NCBI GenBank assembly: GCA_963783085.1
Contig: CAWAMJ010000002.1
Location: 496,001-560,000 of the forward strand
Source of the DNA: CAVYUC01 sp963783085
GTDB lineage: Bacteria > Bacteroidota > Bacteroidia > Bacteroidales > Prolixibacteraceae
DNA length: 64,000 nt
Direction of reading: 5' to 3'
The translations under genes were made by a program, and so were the position numbers. Below the pieces are notes generated by a model that was given only the letters and a program-made list of their open reading frames with translations, made no database searches and was not told where the DNA came from. Position 1 is the first letter of the stretch. Every line of letters starts with the position of its first letter. Shown piece by piece: positions 38,272 to 48,766 of this stretch.

Positions 38272-40011
38272 ATGACCGAAATCGTTAACATATTAAAAAA
38301 CAAATTTCAGGGCTCCATCCTGACAATTCAGGAAACAAAAGACGATTTTCCGACCCTTTGGATTCAAAAGGAAGAAATTGTCAGGATACTTGGTTTTTTG
38401 AAAAATGAAATTGAGCAGCCTTTTGAAATGCTTTACGATTTAACAGCCATCGACGAGCAGGCGCGGGTAAACCGGCAGGGCCAGCCTGAAAGCCGGTTTA
38501 CGGTAGTGTATCAACTTCTTTCGTTTGAACGAAACGACTACATCCGGTTAAAAGTTCCGCTTATTTCAGAAAATCCCGTTATTCCAACTGTTACGTCTGT
38601 TTGGACTGCGGCCAACTGGTACGAACGGGAAGTATTTGATCTTTTTGGAATTCAGTTTCATGGCCATCCGAATTTACGGCGAATTTTAATGCCGCAATGG
38701 TGGGAAGGCCACCCGCTGCAAAAGAAACATCCGGCCCGGGCAACAGAAATGGGCCCGTTCCAGCTTCCCGAAAGCGAAGAGGAAATGGAACAAAAAACCC
38801 TTCAGTTTAAACCCGAAGAATGGGGGCTCGATAAAACTCTTGAGGAAGACGATCTAATGTTCCTGAACCTTGGTCCGCAGCACCCGGGAACCCACGGCGT
38901 ATTGCGATTTGTTTTGCAACTCGACGGCGAAGATATTGTTGATATTGTTCCCGACATCGGCTTCCACCACCGCGGCGCCGAAAAAATGGGAGAAAGGCAA
39001 AGCTGGCATACCTACATTCCTTACACCGACCGTGTGGAATATCTCGGCGGAGTAATGAATAATTTTCCCTATGTAATGGCTGTTGAAAAACTGGCCGGAA
39101 TTGAAGTCCCCGACCGCGCCAAAATGATTCGGATAATGATGAGCGAATTGTTCAGAATCTCCAGCCATCTGGTTTGGTACGGAACGTTTGCACAGGATCT
39201 CGGAATGATGACGCCTGTTTTTAAGATGTTCACCGACAGGGAACGGGTATTCGATATTGTTTCGGCAATCTGCGGCGCCCGAATGCACCCCAACTGGTTT
39301 CGCATAGGAGGTGTGGCACAGGATCTTCCGACTGGCTGGGAAAAAATGATGCAGGATTTTGTTGATTACCTTCCTAAAAAATTAAAAGAGTACGACCGCT
39401 ATGTAATGAAGAATCAGATATTCAAAGCCAGGTCAAAAGGAATTGGCGTTTATTCCACCGGCGAAGCAATTGAATGGGGAATTACAGGCCCCGGACTGAG
39501 GGCAACCGGTTTTGAATGGGATTTCAGGAAAAAACAACCTTATTCAGGTTATGAACATTTTGATTTTGATATCCCCATCGGACAAAACGGTGATTGTTAC
39601 GACCGGTCGGTTGTGCGGATTGAAGAGATGAGACAGAGTCTGCGCATCATTCAGCAATGCATCAACAACATGCCCGCCGGCGAATTCAAATCGGATCATC
39701 CGCTCACCACGCCGCCACGGAAAAACCATACAATGAAAGACATTGAAACGCTGATCAATCATTTTGTGCACGTGAGTTGGGGACCGGTGATACCTGCCGG
39801 CGAAGCTTTTTGCTGTGTGGAAGCCACAAAAGGCAACAACGGATACTACCTGATTTCGGACGGAAGTACAAATTCGTACCGGACGAGGATTCGGACTCCC
39901 TCATTCCCACACATGCAATTTGTCCCCGAAATCAGCAGGGGATATACCATCGCTGATTTAATGGCTATTTTGGGAAGTGTGGATTTCGTACTTTCAGATA
40001 TTGACCGGTAA
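38272..40011 (+). CDS. nuoCD: NADH-quinone oxidoreductase fused subunit C/D
   Basis: A 579-aa fusion. Residues 1-165 correspond to NuoC (VYQLLSFERNDYIRLK, then WYEREVFDLFGI and LRRILMP). After a ~25-residue linker, residues ~195-579 are NuoD, with NLGPQHPGTHGVLR, DIGFHHRGAEKMGE and the C-terminal R-TPSFPH signature lining the quinone cavity. The NuoD His in GPQHPGTHG and a Tyr in the TYIPYTDR segment are where quinone is expected to bind. The stop TAA is directly followed by the nuoE ATG. No disruptions. Confidence 0.96.
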   Translation: MTEIVNILKNKFQGSILTIQETKDDFPTLWIQKEEIVRILGFLKNEIEQPFEMLYDLTAIDEQARVNRQGQPESRFTVVYQLLSFERNDYIRLKVPLISENPVIPTVTSVWTAANWYEREVFDLFGIQFHGHPNLRRILMPQWWEGHPLQKKHPARATEMGPFQLPESEEEMEQKTLQFKPEEWGLDKTLEEDDLMFLNLGPQHPGTHGVLRFVLQLDGEDIVDIVPDIGFHHRGAEKMGERQSWHTYIPYTDRVEYLGGVMNNFPYVMAVEKLAGIEVPDRAKMIRIMMSELFRISSHLVWYGTFAQDLGMMTPVFKMFTDRERVFDIVSAICGARMHPNWFRIGGVAQDLPTGWEKMMQDFVDYLPKKLKEYDRYVMKNQIFKARSKGIGVYSTGEAIEWGITGPGLRATGFEWDFRKKQPYSGYEHFDFDIPIGQNGDCYDRSVVRIEEMRQSLRIIQQCINNMPAGEFKSDHPLTTPPRKNHTMKDIETLINHFVHVSWGPVIPAGEAFCCVEATKGNNGYYLISDGSTNSYRTRIRTPSFPHMQFVPEISRGYTIADLMAILGSVDFVLSDIDR

Positions 40012-40504
40012 ATGAAGATGAAAATGACAACACAGAATATTATCACAAACGAAATTAAAAAGGAGATTGAGGAAATTTACGAACATTTCCCGCACAAAAG
40101 CGCCGCCTGTATCGAAAGTTTGAGGGTAATTCAGAAGCACCACAGGTGGGTGTCTGACGAAGCAATTAACGAGCTTGGCCGAAATTCTCGAAATGTCACC
40201 CGATGCAATCGACAGCGTAGCCACATTTTACAGTTTAATATTTCGAAAACCAGTGGGAAGACATGTCATTTTGGTATGCGATAGTGTAAGTTGCTGGATT
40301 ATGGGTTATGAAAAGATTGCGGAATATTTAAAAGAAAAGTTATCGGTTGATTTTGGAGAAACCACCAGCGATAACCGGTTTACATTGCTTGCTATCCCTT
40401 GCCTGGGCACCTGCGATCATGCTCCGGCATTGATAATCGACCACGAACTCCACCGTGATTTATCAACCGGTAAAATTGATGAAATACTTGAAAAATACGA
40501 ATAA
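40012..40504 (+). CDS. nuoE: NADH-quinone oxidoreductase subunit E (one-base frameshift)
   Basis: With one base removed near 40175 (GAGCTTGGCC read as GAGCTGGCC), this encodes a 163-aa NuoE carrying the N1a 2Fe-2S cluster; the ligands are C-x4-C (CDSVSC) and C-x3-C (CLGTC). As given, the first frame (from 40012) runs out at 40284 after a garbled tail. The second frame, opening with the EILEMSPDAIDSVATFYS motif, holds all four cysteines. The split occurs mid-domain, so neither half would fold alone. It is followed by nuoF after 27 bases. The repaired protein is typical of the family. Confidence 0.85.
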
Positions 40505-40531
40505 CATAACAGAGCCTGAAGTTATTTGGAA

Positions 40532-41812
40532 ATGAATATGGAAAGACCTTTGACCCAATATATTAAAACAGACCATTCCCCGCTTTCGTTGAAAGAATAC
40601 GAAAAAACGGGCGGGTACCAGGCTTTGCGAAAGGCATTGAAACTAAATCCGGAGGATGTTTCAAAAGCTGTTAAAGAAGCAGGGTTGAAGGGTCGCGGCG
40701 GCGCTGGTTTTTTAACTGGGATGAAATGGGGTTTTGTCCCGCTGGGCGACGATGCACCAATGCCGAAGTATTTCGTTATAAATGCAGACGAAATGGAACC
40801 AGGCAGTTTTAAAGACCGGATGCTGTTGGAAGGAAACCCGCACCAGTTGCTCGAAGGAATGATTATCGGCGCCTATGCTATCCAGGCGAATTTCAGTTAT
40901 GTGTTTCTCCGGTGGGCTTATCATCGTGCAGCAAAAGCCATTGAACAAGCTTTACAGGAAGCCTATGAAGCGGGCTACCTTGGAAAAAGTATCGCAGGCA
41001 GCGGATATCAGCTCGATGCGTCGCTGCATATAAGTGTGGGACGTTACATGTGCGGCGAGGAAACAGGTTTGCTGAACGCGCTTGAAGGGAAAAGGGCAAA
41101 TCCGAGATTTAAGCCGCCATTTCCTGGAGTAAGTGGTTTGTTTGGAAAACCAACGGTTGTCAACAATGTTGAAACCATGTGCAATGTGCCGCACATCATT
41201 GCCAACGGTGCCGATTGGTATAGAAGCCTCAGCAAAACAGATGAAGGTGGAACTAAAATTTACGGGGCCAGCGGTAAAGTTAAAAAGCCCGGACTTTGGG
41301 AACTTCCTCTGGGAACCACTTTACATGAACTACTGGAAGAACATGCAGGTGGAATGAAAGAAGGTTTCCGGTTCAAAGGAGTTCTGCCGGGCGGCGGCTC
41401 TACTGATTTTCTGACTGAAGAACATTTGGATGTGGCAATGGACTTTGCAAGTGTGGGTAAAGCCGGAAGCCGTTTGGGAACTGGCACATTAATCGTCCTC
41501 GATGACAAAACCTGTCCGGTTGGAATGGTACTGAACCTTGAACGTTTTTTTGCACGGGAATCCTGCGGTTGGTGCACACCATGCCGGGAAGGTCTGCCAT
41601 GGACCGCGAGACTGCTTGAAGCAATTGAAAATGGCAAAGGAGAATTGAGGGATTTGGAAATACTCGAATTTCAAACACATTATATGGCGCCCGGCAATAC
41701 GTACTGCGCGCTTGCGCCCGGTGCAATGGAGCCGTTGCAAAGCGCATTGAAATTTTTCAAACAGGATTTTGAGGAGCATATCCATCAGCATAAATGTCCC
41801 TGGGAAAAATAA
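40532..41812 (+). CDS. nuoF: NADH-quinone oxidoreductase subunit F
   Basis: A 426-aa flavoprotein subunit where NADH is oxidised. GRGGAGFLTGMKW (about 57-69) is the NADH site, and INADEMEPGSFKDR with YMCGEETGLLNALEG binds FMN. The N3 4Fe-4S cluster cysteines are in SCGWCTPCREG and the later TYCALAPGA. The chosen ATG at 40532 is the first after a TTG; 40538 is an alternative. It lies between nuoE and nuoG, with only 5 bases before nuoG. No disruption. Confidence 0.95.
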   Translation: MNMERPLTQYIKTDHSPLSLKEYEKTGGYQALRKALKLNPEDVSKAVKEAGLKGRGGAGFLTGMKWGFVPLGDDAPMPKYFVINADEMEPGSFKDRMLLEGNPHQLLEGMIIGAYAIQANFSYVFLRWAYHRAAKAIEQALQEAYEAGYLGKSIAGSGYQLDASLHISVGRYMCGEETGLLNALEGKRANPRFKPPFPGVSGLFGKPTVVNNVETMCNVPHIIANGADWYRSLSKTDEGGTKIYGASGKVKKPGLWELPLGTTLHELLEEHAGGMKEGFRFKGVLPGGGSTDFLTEEHLDVAMDFASVGKAGSRLGTGTLIVLDDKTCPVGMVLNLERFFARESCGWCTPCREGLPWTARLLEAIENGKGELRDLEILEFQTHYMAPGNTYCALAPGAMEPLQSALKFFKQDFEEHIHQHKCPWEK

Positions 41813-41817
41813 AAGGT

Positions 41818-44523
41818 ATGGCAAAATTAATTATCGATAATAAGGAATATGAAGCAGAAGAGGGCAAAAACCTGCTGGAAGTTTGTCTTTCGCTGGGGCT
41901 CAACCTACCCTATTTTTGCTGGCACCCTGAATTGGATTCTGTTGGAGCATGCCGCCAGTGTGCGATAATCAAATATAAAGATGAAGACGACAAAAAAGGG
42001 AAACTGGCTATGGCTTGCCTTGAACCAGTAACCGATAATTTACGGATTTCCCTCGAGGTTGATGAAGCCAGGCAGTTCAGGGCAGCCAATATCGAGGCAC
42101 TGATGATCAACCACCCGCACGATTGCCCTGTATGCGACGAAGGAGGCGAGTGCCACCTGCAGGATATGACGGTGATGAGCGGTCACAACTACCGCAGATA
42201 CCGGTTTAAAAAGCGGACGTATGAAAACCAGTACCTAGGTCCGTTTATCAACCATGAAATGAACCGCTGTATTCAATGCTACCGTTGTGTCCGTTTTTAT
42301 AAAGATTATGCCAACGGGAAAGACCTTGACGTATTCGGAGCACATGATCAACTTTACTTTGGCAGAAAGGAACCCGGTATCCTTGAAAATGAATTCAGTG
42401 GTAATTTAGTTGAAATCTGCCCAACCGGCGTATTTACCGATAAAACTTTGCAAAAGCATTATACCCGAAAATGGGATCTTACAAATGCCCCTTCCGTTTG
42501 CCACAATTGCGGATTAGGGTGTAACATTATAGCTTCTGAACGGTATGGTTCAATTCGCAGAATCCTCAGCCGCTATAATGGCGATGTAAACGGCTATTTC
42601 CTTTGCGACAGAGGAAGGTTCGGATATGAATATGTGAACAGCAAAAAAAGGATAACATCCTGTCTCAAACAGCAGAAAGGTGAATTCATCAGAATTGAAA
42701 AAGAGCAGGCAGTTGATGAAATAAAACAACTGATTTCAGGAAAAAAACTGACGGGGATTGGTTCGCCAAAAGCGTCACTCGAGTCAAATTTTATGTTGAG
42801 GCAACTGGTTGGCCCTGAAAACTTTTATGCCGGGATTCCCGAAACCGAAGGAAAGCTTGTTCAGAAAATTATAGAAATAACAAAAAATGCCGGGGTTCAC
42901 ATGCCGTCGCTGAATGAAACCAAAGAATACGACGCAGTTTTTATTTTAGGCGAAGATGTTACCAATACTGCGCCAATTCTGGCACTCAACCTCCGGCAGG
43001 CAGCCCGGAATAAACCAGCAAAAGAGGCAGCCGGTTTAAAAATTCCAACATGGAATGATGCAGGTGTCCGTGAGGTAATTCAGGTAAAAACAGGGCCGTT
43101 TTTTATCGCTTCGGCACATGCCACCAAACTGGATGAGCTTGCCGCCCAAATATTTCATGGTCATCCCGATGATATTGCACGTTTGGGACATGCAGTTGCA
43201 CAGAAAATCAATGCAAAACTTCCGGCAGTGGGTAAAAACGGGATTACAGAAGATTTGCTGGATATGATTTCCCAGGCATTACTGAAATCAGATAAACCAT
43301 TGATTGTAGCCGGTACCAGCCTGTATAACAAAGCAATTATTGAAGCAGCAGCCAATATTGCTCTTTCATTACAGGAAAACGGAAAAAATGCAGGGCTGTT
43401 TTATACCGTTCCGGAAGTGAATTCAACCGGGCTGGCGCTAATTGCCGATAAATTTTTGGAGCAGGCTTTCGATATGCAGAAAAAACCGACGATTCAGTAT
43501 TGGTCGTACTTGAAAACGATCTTTACAATCGCCTTGACGAAAACAAGTTAAACGAATTTTTCAAAGGGTTCAAAAACAGTATTGCACTTGAATTACCTGG
43601 AAAACGAAACCAATAACCGTGCTACCTATATTTTACCTGCCGGAACGTTTGCCGAATCTGATGGCACGGTAATTAACAACGAATTACGGGCGCAGCGTTT
43701 TTACAAGGTTTATGTTCCGGATAATGATGTAAAAAGCAGCTGGGAATGGTTGCTTAAAATAATGCCGGAAGGTTTTTCAGAGGAAGGATATTCACCTTGA
43801 CGGAATTATTGAAAATACTTACAGCAGTATTTCCTGAACTGAAAGAAATAAAATCGGTTGCGCCGCCTGCAGATTACAGGAAAGGCACCCAAAAAATTCC
43901 ACGCGAACCGCATCGTTACAGTGGCCGCACCGCCATGCATGCAGGTAAAGATGTCAGCGAACCCAAACCACCGGCTGATCCGGATTCGGCCCTCTCTTTT
44001 ACCATGGAAGGTTATATGGGAGTGCCTCCTTCATCAATCACTCCATATTACTGGTCGCCCGGATGGAATTCAGCGCAGGCAATAAACAAATATCAGATTG
44101 AAGTTGGCGGCGAACTGCATGGTGGAAATCCAGGAAAACGATTGTTCAAACCGAAAAATAAATCTGATCTGTTTCAATTCCGTTCCCGACCATTTTTCTC
44201 CCGCTGAGGGAGAGTGGGTTGCCCTTCCGCTTTACCACATTTTCGGCTCTGATGAATTGAGTGCAAAAAGCCCGGCTGTTAAGGAGCGGATGCCTAAAGT
44301 TTACGTGGCTTTGAATAATGAAGATGCCGAAAAAGCCGGGATTGACGAAGGCGAATTAATCGAAATTTCAAACCAAAACACACGGCTCCGGTTGCCGGTT
44401 AAACTGAATATTGGCCTGACACCGGGAACAGTCGGACTTCCAAAAGGATTGAATGAAACCGCCGGTATTGAGTTTCCTGCACGAATAACGTTCAAAAAAG
44501 TGAATCATGAGCGAAACACTTAA
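41818..44523 (+). CDS. nuoG: NADH-quinone oxidoreductase subunit G (four frameshifts)
   Basis: The repaired protein is about 901 aa, the large iron-sulfur subunit. The N-terminal 2Fe-2S domain has C ligands in CWHPELDSVGACRQC and ACLEPV. Next come HPHDCPVCDEGGECHLQD, MNRCIQCYRCVRFY, VEICPTGVF, and a molybdopterin-like domain opening with CHNCGLGC. The C-terminal part reads LPAGTFAESDGTVINNE and beyond. The first ~560 residues are intact. Breaks are near 43497 (a base missing), 43588 (extra), ~43785 (missing) and ~44173 (extra). The net is zero, so the ends stay in register. It overlaps nuoH by 17 bases. Confidence 0.85.
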
Positions 44524-45463
44524 ATACATATTAATTGTTTTTGGATTGCTGATCGTTTTGATGACAATTGCCTCGGGACTGATTTGGCTCGAAAGACGGT
44601 TTCTTGCGTTCTGGCAGGAACGTTACGGGCCAAACCGTGTTGGGCCTTTTGGATTACTGCAGGTACTGGCCGACATGATCAAAATATTTTTCAAGGAAGA
44701 CTGGATACCAGGCTTTGCCGATAAAAAGGTGTTTATAATGGCCCCCGCTGTTCTGATGATCACCATTTTAACAAGCTTTGCCATTGTCCCGTTTGCACCA
44801 GGCTTAATGGTGGTCGACCTTAACATCGGCATTTTGTTTTTCCTGGCTATGTCATCGCTTGGCGCCTACAGCGTGGTTTTGGGCGGCTGGTCGTCAAACA
44901 ATAAATATTCGCTGCTGGGAGGTATGCGCGGTGCTGCGCAAATGATATCATACGAAGTTTTTATGGGATTATCCCTTATGGGAGTGGTTGTGATGTCCGG
45001 TTCCTTAAACCTTACCGATATTATTTTGGCACAGGAAAAGATCTGGTATTTTATCCCGCAATTTGTTGGGTTTGTCATATTTTTTATTGCCGGTGTTGCG
45101 GAAACACACCGGTTGCCGTTTGATATCATGGAAGCAGAAAGCGAACTGATTGCTGGTTACCATTCTGAATATTCAGGATTGAAATTTGGCGTATTCTTTA
45201 TTGGGGAATATTTCGGTGTAACTTTAATTTCTGCCCTGATCAGCATCCTGTTTTTCGGCGGATGGCTGGGGTTTGGCTTTTTGCCGCCTGTATTTTGGTT
45301 CCTGCTGAAAACATTCTTTTTTATTATGATCTTCATCTTGCTGAGGGCTGCCCTGCCCCGCCCGAGATACGATCAGCTGATGTCGTTCGGATGGAAAGTG
45401 CTGTTGCCATTATCACTTTTAAACCTGTTGGTTACAGGAGGAATTGTATTGTATTTTCAATGA
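44507..45463 (+). CDS. nuoH: NADH-quinone oxidoreductase subunit H
   Basis: A 318-aa membrane subunit with about eight helices that connects the peripheral and membrane arms and forms the quinone channel. ERRFLAFWQERYGPNRVGPFGLLQ carries the conserved basic loop (described by its YGPNRVGP core, residues ~44-51). FDIMEAESELIAGYHSEYSG (core ESELIAGYHSEYSG) is the acidic loop proposed to link quinone reduction to proton pumping. It overlaps the end of nuoG. Length is near the family norm. Intact. Confidence 0.95.
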   Translation: MSETLKYILIVFGLLIVLMTIASGLIWLERRFLAFWQERYGPNRVGPFGLLQVLADMIKIFFKEDWIPGFADKKVFIMAPAVLMITILTSFAIVPFAPGLMVVDLNIGILFFLAMSSLGAYSVVLGGWSSNNKYSLLGGMRGAAQMISYEVFMGLSLMGVVVMSGSLNLTDIILAQEKIWYFIPQFVGFVIFFIAGVAETHRLPFDIMEAESELIAGYHSEYSGLKFGVFFIGEYFGVTLISALISILFFGGWLGFGFLPPVFWFLLKTFFFIMIFILLRAALPRPRYDQLMSFGWKVLLPLSLLNLLVTGGIVLYFQ

Positions 45464-45488
45464 TTAGTTATATGTAAAAACAAACATC

Positions 45489-46004
45489 ATGTTCAGTAAT
45501 ATCAGATCGCTTTGGATTGTTTTTCTTAACCTGTTTCATAAAAAGGTAACGGTTGAATATCCGGAAGTAAAACCAAAGTTACCGCCCCGCTGGCGTGGCC
45601 GGATTGTGCTTACCCGCGATCCGGATCACAAAGAAAGGTGCGTGGGATGTTACCTCTGCGCTGTTTCCTGTCCGGTCGATTGTATTTCGCTTCAGGCTGC
45701 AGAAGATGAAAACGGGCGTCGGTATCCTGAATTTTTCCGGATCAATTTTTCGCGATGTATTTTTTGCGGTTACTGCGAAGAAGCATGTCCAACTTATGCA
45801 ATTCAACTGATACCCGATTTTGAAATGGGTGAATACGACCGGCAAAACCTGGTTTATGAAAAAGAGGATTTACTGATTGAAGGCCAGGGAAAATACCACG
45901 GGTACAACTTTTACAAAGAAGCCGGAGTCAATTTCGGGGTGAAGAAAAAAGGGGAAGGCCAAAACGAAAACAAACCGGTTGATGTGCGAAAACTAATGCC
46001 CTGA
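45489..46004 (+). CDS. nuoI: NADH-quinone oxidoreductase subunit I
   Basis: A 171-aa ferredoxin-type subunit carrying clusters N6a and N6b. The two C-x2-C-x2-C-x3-C sets are CVGCYLCAVSCP and CIFCGYCEEACP, all eight cysteines present. An N-terminal amphipathic segment with the KVTVEYPE motif anchors it at the membrane interface. The last ~30 residues are Lys/Gly rich and not part of the core. Starts 25 bases after nuoH. Confidence 0.95.
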   Translation: MFSNIRSLWIVFLNLFHKKVTVEYPEVKPKLPPRWRGRIVLTRDPDHKERCVGCYLCAVSCPVDCISLQAAEDENGRRYPEFFRINFSRCIFCGYCEEACPTYAIQLIPDFEMGEYDRQNLVYEKEDLLIEGQGKYHGYNFYKEAGVNFGVKKKGEGQNENKPVDVRKLMP

Positions 46005-46044
46005 GTTAAAAGGTGAGTTCAAAAATGAATAAAAACAAAAAACA

Positions 46045-46566
46045 ATGACCATCCTTTTTTACATCGCTGCTGCGTCGGCAATTTTTTCAGCACTGATGAT
46101 GGTGATCGGTAAAAACCCGGTGCATTCGCTGCTTTTCCTCATCGTTTCATTTTTTTCGGTTTCAGTGGTTATGTTCATTATCGGTGCTCCCTTTGTTGCA
46201 GCGCTGGAGGTGATTATTTATGCCGGGGCAATTATGGTACTGTTTGTTTTTGTAATCATGATGCTCAACCTGGCCAGTGAAGAAAACCGTGAAAAAATGC
46301 TGATGAAACCAAAAGTATGGCTTGGACCATCGCTCATTTCGATAATCCTGTTGGCTGAAATAATTTATATACTGGTAGCACAACCTGGCCATGAAATGGG
46401 GCAACAAATCGTGCTCCCGGTTTCGGTGGGTGAGCTGATGTTTACCAAATATATATTGGTGACCGAGCTGGCCGGATTCCTGCTGATGGCAGGGATTATC
46501 GGGGCTTACCACCTCGGACAGCGTGAAAAAATGGTTCATCACCGTTATTTAAAAAACGAAAATTGA
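46045..46566 (+). CDS. nuoJ: NADH-quinone oxidoreductase subunit J
   Basis: A 173-aa membrane subunit with five helices. The third helix has VIIYAGAIMVLFVFVIMML with the conserved bulge (GAIMVLFVFVIMML), and a preceding NPVHSLLFLIVSFFSV segment is typical. It lies between nuoI and nuoK, 6 bases before the latter. NuoJ helps couple the quinone cavity to the antiporter modules. Family length and no oddities. Confidence 0.94.
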   Translation: MTILFYIAAASAIFSALMMVIGKNPVHSLLFLIVSFFSVSVVMFIIGAPFVAALEVIIYAGAIMVLFVFVIMMLNLASEENREKMLMKPKVWLGPSLISIILLAEIIYILVAQPGHEMGQQIVLPVSVGELMFTKYILVTELAGFLLMAGIIGAYHLGQREKMVHHRYLKNEN

Positions 46567-46572
46567 AATAAC

Positions 46573-46878
46573 ATGAACGTACCAATGGAACAAGGGATTT
46601 TACTGGCAGCCGTCCTGTTTTGTATCGGACTGGTTGGTTTACTGGTGCACCGGAACATTATTTACATGCTGATGTCGGTGGAAGTAATGCTGAATGCTGC
46701 CGGTCTGGCGTTTATTGTTGCCGGTTCGGCGTGGGCGCAGGCCGATGGACAGGTGATGTTCATTTTTATACTGGCAATGGCAGCAGCAGAAGTTTCTGTA
46801 GGACTGGCGTTAATTATTCAGATGTATAAAAAATTTAAATCGGTCGATGTAAATGAGGCCGCAACAATGAACGGATAA
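46573..46878 (+). CDS. nuoK: NADH-quinone oxidoreductase subunit K
   Basis: A 101-aa, three-helix Mrp-related subunit. Conserved glutamates occur in SVEVMLNAAGLAF (helix 2) and in the AAAEVSVGLALI segment of helix 3, as expected for proton transfer. An N-terminal GILLAAVLFCIGLVGLLV is helix 1. The gene is adjacent to nuoJ and 10 bases from the nuoL ATG. It is complete and standard. Confidence 0.95.
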   Translation: MNVPMEQGILLAAVLFCIGLVGLLVHRNIIYMLMSVEVMLNAAGLAFIVAGSAWAQADGQVMFIFILAMAAAEVSVGLALIIQMYKKFKSVDVNEAATMNG

Positions 46879-46888
46879 AATTTTGCAG

Positions 46889-48766
46889 ATGAAGGAAATC
46901 CTTTGGTTAATAGTGGCACTTCCCTTTTCGGGGGCGCTTTTTCTGGCACTGCCCGGTAAAAGACTTTCACGATTATTCGCTTCAGTTATTGGAGTGGGTT
47001 CCGTCTCTCTTTCTGCTGTGCTAACCATTATTTTGGGAATTCGTTTTATCGCCGGTAATTCTGCCGGTGAACCTTTCACCCAGTCACTGTGGCAGTGGTT
47101 TAACGTGGGGGGATTGTCTCCCGAAATCGCCTTTCATCTCGACACCGTTTCATTGACATTTATATTTGTAATCACCTTTGTTGGAGCACTCATCCATCTT
47201 TACTCCGCAGGGTTTATGTGGAAAGAAGAAGGGTTTTCCCGCTTTTTTACCTATATGAACCTGTTTATTGGATTCATGCTTGTACTTGTACTGGCCAATA
47301 ATTTACTGTTGCTTTATCTTGGTTGGGAAGGTGTCGGATTATGCAGTTATCTGTTAATTGGTTTCTGGTACAAGGACCCCGATAATGGTTACGCAGCAAG
47401 AAAAGCTTTCATTGTAACCCGCGTTGGCGATGCATCTCTGGCAGTTGGATTTTTCATTCTTTACCTGACTTTCAACACCCTGAGCATCCCCGATATTTTG
47501 AATACTGCTCCTGAAACCTGGGCTTCGGGAACGGGATTGGCCGTTGTTGTTGCTTTTCTATTACTTGGAGGTGCTGTGGGAAAATCGGCACAATTGCCGC
47601 TGCAAACCTGGCTTCCGGATGCAATGGCAGGGCCATCTCCGGTTTCAGCGCTTATACATGCAGCTACAATGGTAACTGCCGGGGTTTATCTTATTGCCCG
47701 CACCCACATTTTATTTGAACTTGCACCGCTGGCTCAAATGTTTGTAGCAATCGTCGGTGCTGTTACCTTATTGGTTGCCGGATTTTCTGCACTCAACCAG
47801 CACGATATTAAACGGGTTTTGGCCTACTCCACCATTTCACAAATCGGATATATGTTTCTTGCCCTGGGGGTGGGCGCATGGTCGGCCGCTGTTTTTCATT
47901 TTATGGTTCATGCTTTCTTCAAAGCCCTGCTGTTCCTTGGTGCAGGCGCAGTTATTTGGTCGGTACACCACGAACACAACATGTTTAAAATGGGCGGCCT
48001 GTACAAAAAACTGCCGGTAGTTTTCTGGACCTTTCTTATTGCTTCCGCTTCACTGGCCGCACTTCCGTTAATTACAGCGGGTTATTTTAGCAAAGATAAA
48101 ATTATCTGGCTCGCCTATTCAAGCGACAAAGGTTCGGTTCTGCTTTGGCTTGCAGCAATTACAGGTGCATTCATTACGGCGCTGTATACATTCAGAATGG
48201 TATTTGTGACCTTTTTCGGAAAAGCAAAAGCTGAACCTTCAGGACGACCCGGAATATGGATGCTTCTGCCAATGATTGTCCTGGCCGTATTTTCATTTGG
48301 AAGCGGATACATCGAATTTCCTGAAAACATGGCCCACATTTCTTTATTTTCCGATTTCATTGAAAAAACTCTGCCTGCAGCATCATCGGGCCATTCCGAA
48401 GGGACAACTGAATTAATTTTTCAACTGATTGCGGCGCTGGCTGCCCTTTCAGGATTGTTTATTGCTTATAAAAAATACTATAATAAACCTTTTCCGGCAG
48501 AAGTACCCCGGCGAAATGCACTGCAACAGTTCTTTTACACTGGTTGGGGTTTCGATTTTATCTATGACAAATTAATTGTAACACCTGTTGTATTTCTCTC
48601 AAGAATCGATAAAAATGATTTCATCGATTTGTTTTATAAAGGTCTGGCGGCACTTGCGCGGGCATTCAATATTATTCTCAGGGCATCACAAAACGGAAAG
48701 GTGCGCTGGTATGCTGCTGTTATTGCAATTGGAGCTGTTTTAATATTAACAATTTTATTTTACTGA
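46889..48766 (+). CDS. nuoL: NADH-quinone oxidoreductase subunit L
   Basis: A 625-aa antiporter-like subunit with the usual ~14 core helices. It contains LGWEGVGLCSYLLIG (the Glu in TM5), SAQLPLQTWLPDAMAGPSPVSALIHAATMV (core LPLQTWLPDAMAGP; Lys in the preceding KSAQ) and the HAFFKALLFLGAG segment. The C terminus has the long lateral helix and a final TM. The ATG at 46889 is chosen over a TTG six bases upstream. Its stop overlaps the nuoM start by one base. No disruption. Confidence 0.95.
   Translation: MKEILWLIVALPFSGALFLALPGKRLSRLFASVIGVGSVSLSAVLTIILGIRFIAGNSAGEPFTQSLWQWFNVGGLSPEIAFHLDTVSLTFIFVITFVGALIHLYSAGFMWKEEGFSRFFTYMNLFIGFMLVLVLANNLLLLYLGWEGVGLCSYLLIGFWYKDPDNGYAARKAFIVTRVGDASLAVGFFILYLTFNTLSIPDILNTAPETWASGTGLAVVVAFLLLGGAVGKSAQLPLQTWLPDAMAGPSPVSALIHAATMVTAGVYLIARTHILFELAPLAQMFVAIVGAVTLLVAGFSALNQHDIKRVLAYSTISQIGYMFLALGVGAWSAAVFHFMVHAFFKALLFLGAGAVIWSVHHEHNMFKMGGLYKKLPVVFWTFLIASASLAALPLITAGYFSKDKIIWLAYSSDKGSVLLWLAAITGAFITALYTFRMVFVTFFGKAKAEPSGRPGIWMLLPMIVLAVFSFGSGYIEFPENMAHISLFSDFIEKTLPAASSGHSEGTTELIFQLIAALAALSGLFIAYKKYYNKPFPAEVPRRNALQQFFYTGWGFDFIYDKLIVTPVVFLSRIDKNDFIDLFYKGLAALARAFNIILRASQNGKVRWYAAVIAIGAVLILTILFY

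Noticed and set aside
40012..44523. Split nuoE and nuoG as genuine separate short genes
   Set aside because: The breaks fall inside conserved motifs, leaving half-domains without cofactors; one-base repairs restore whole family members.
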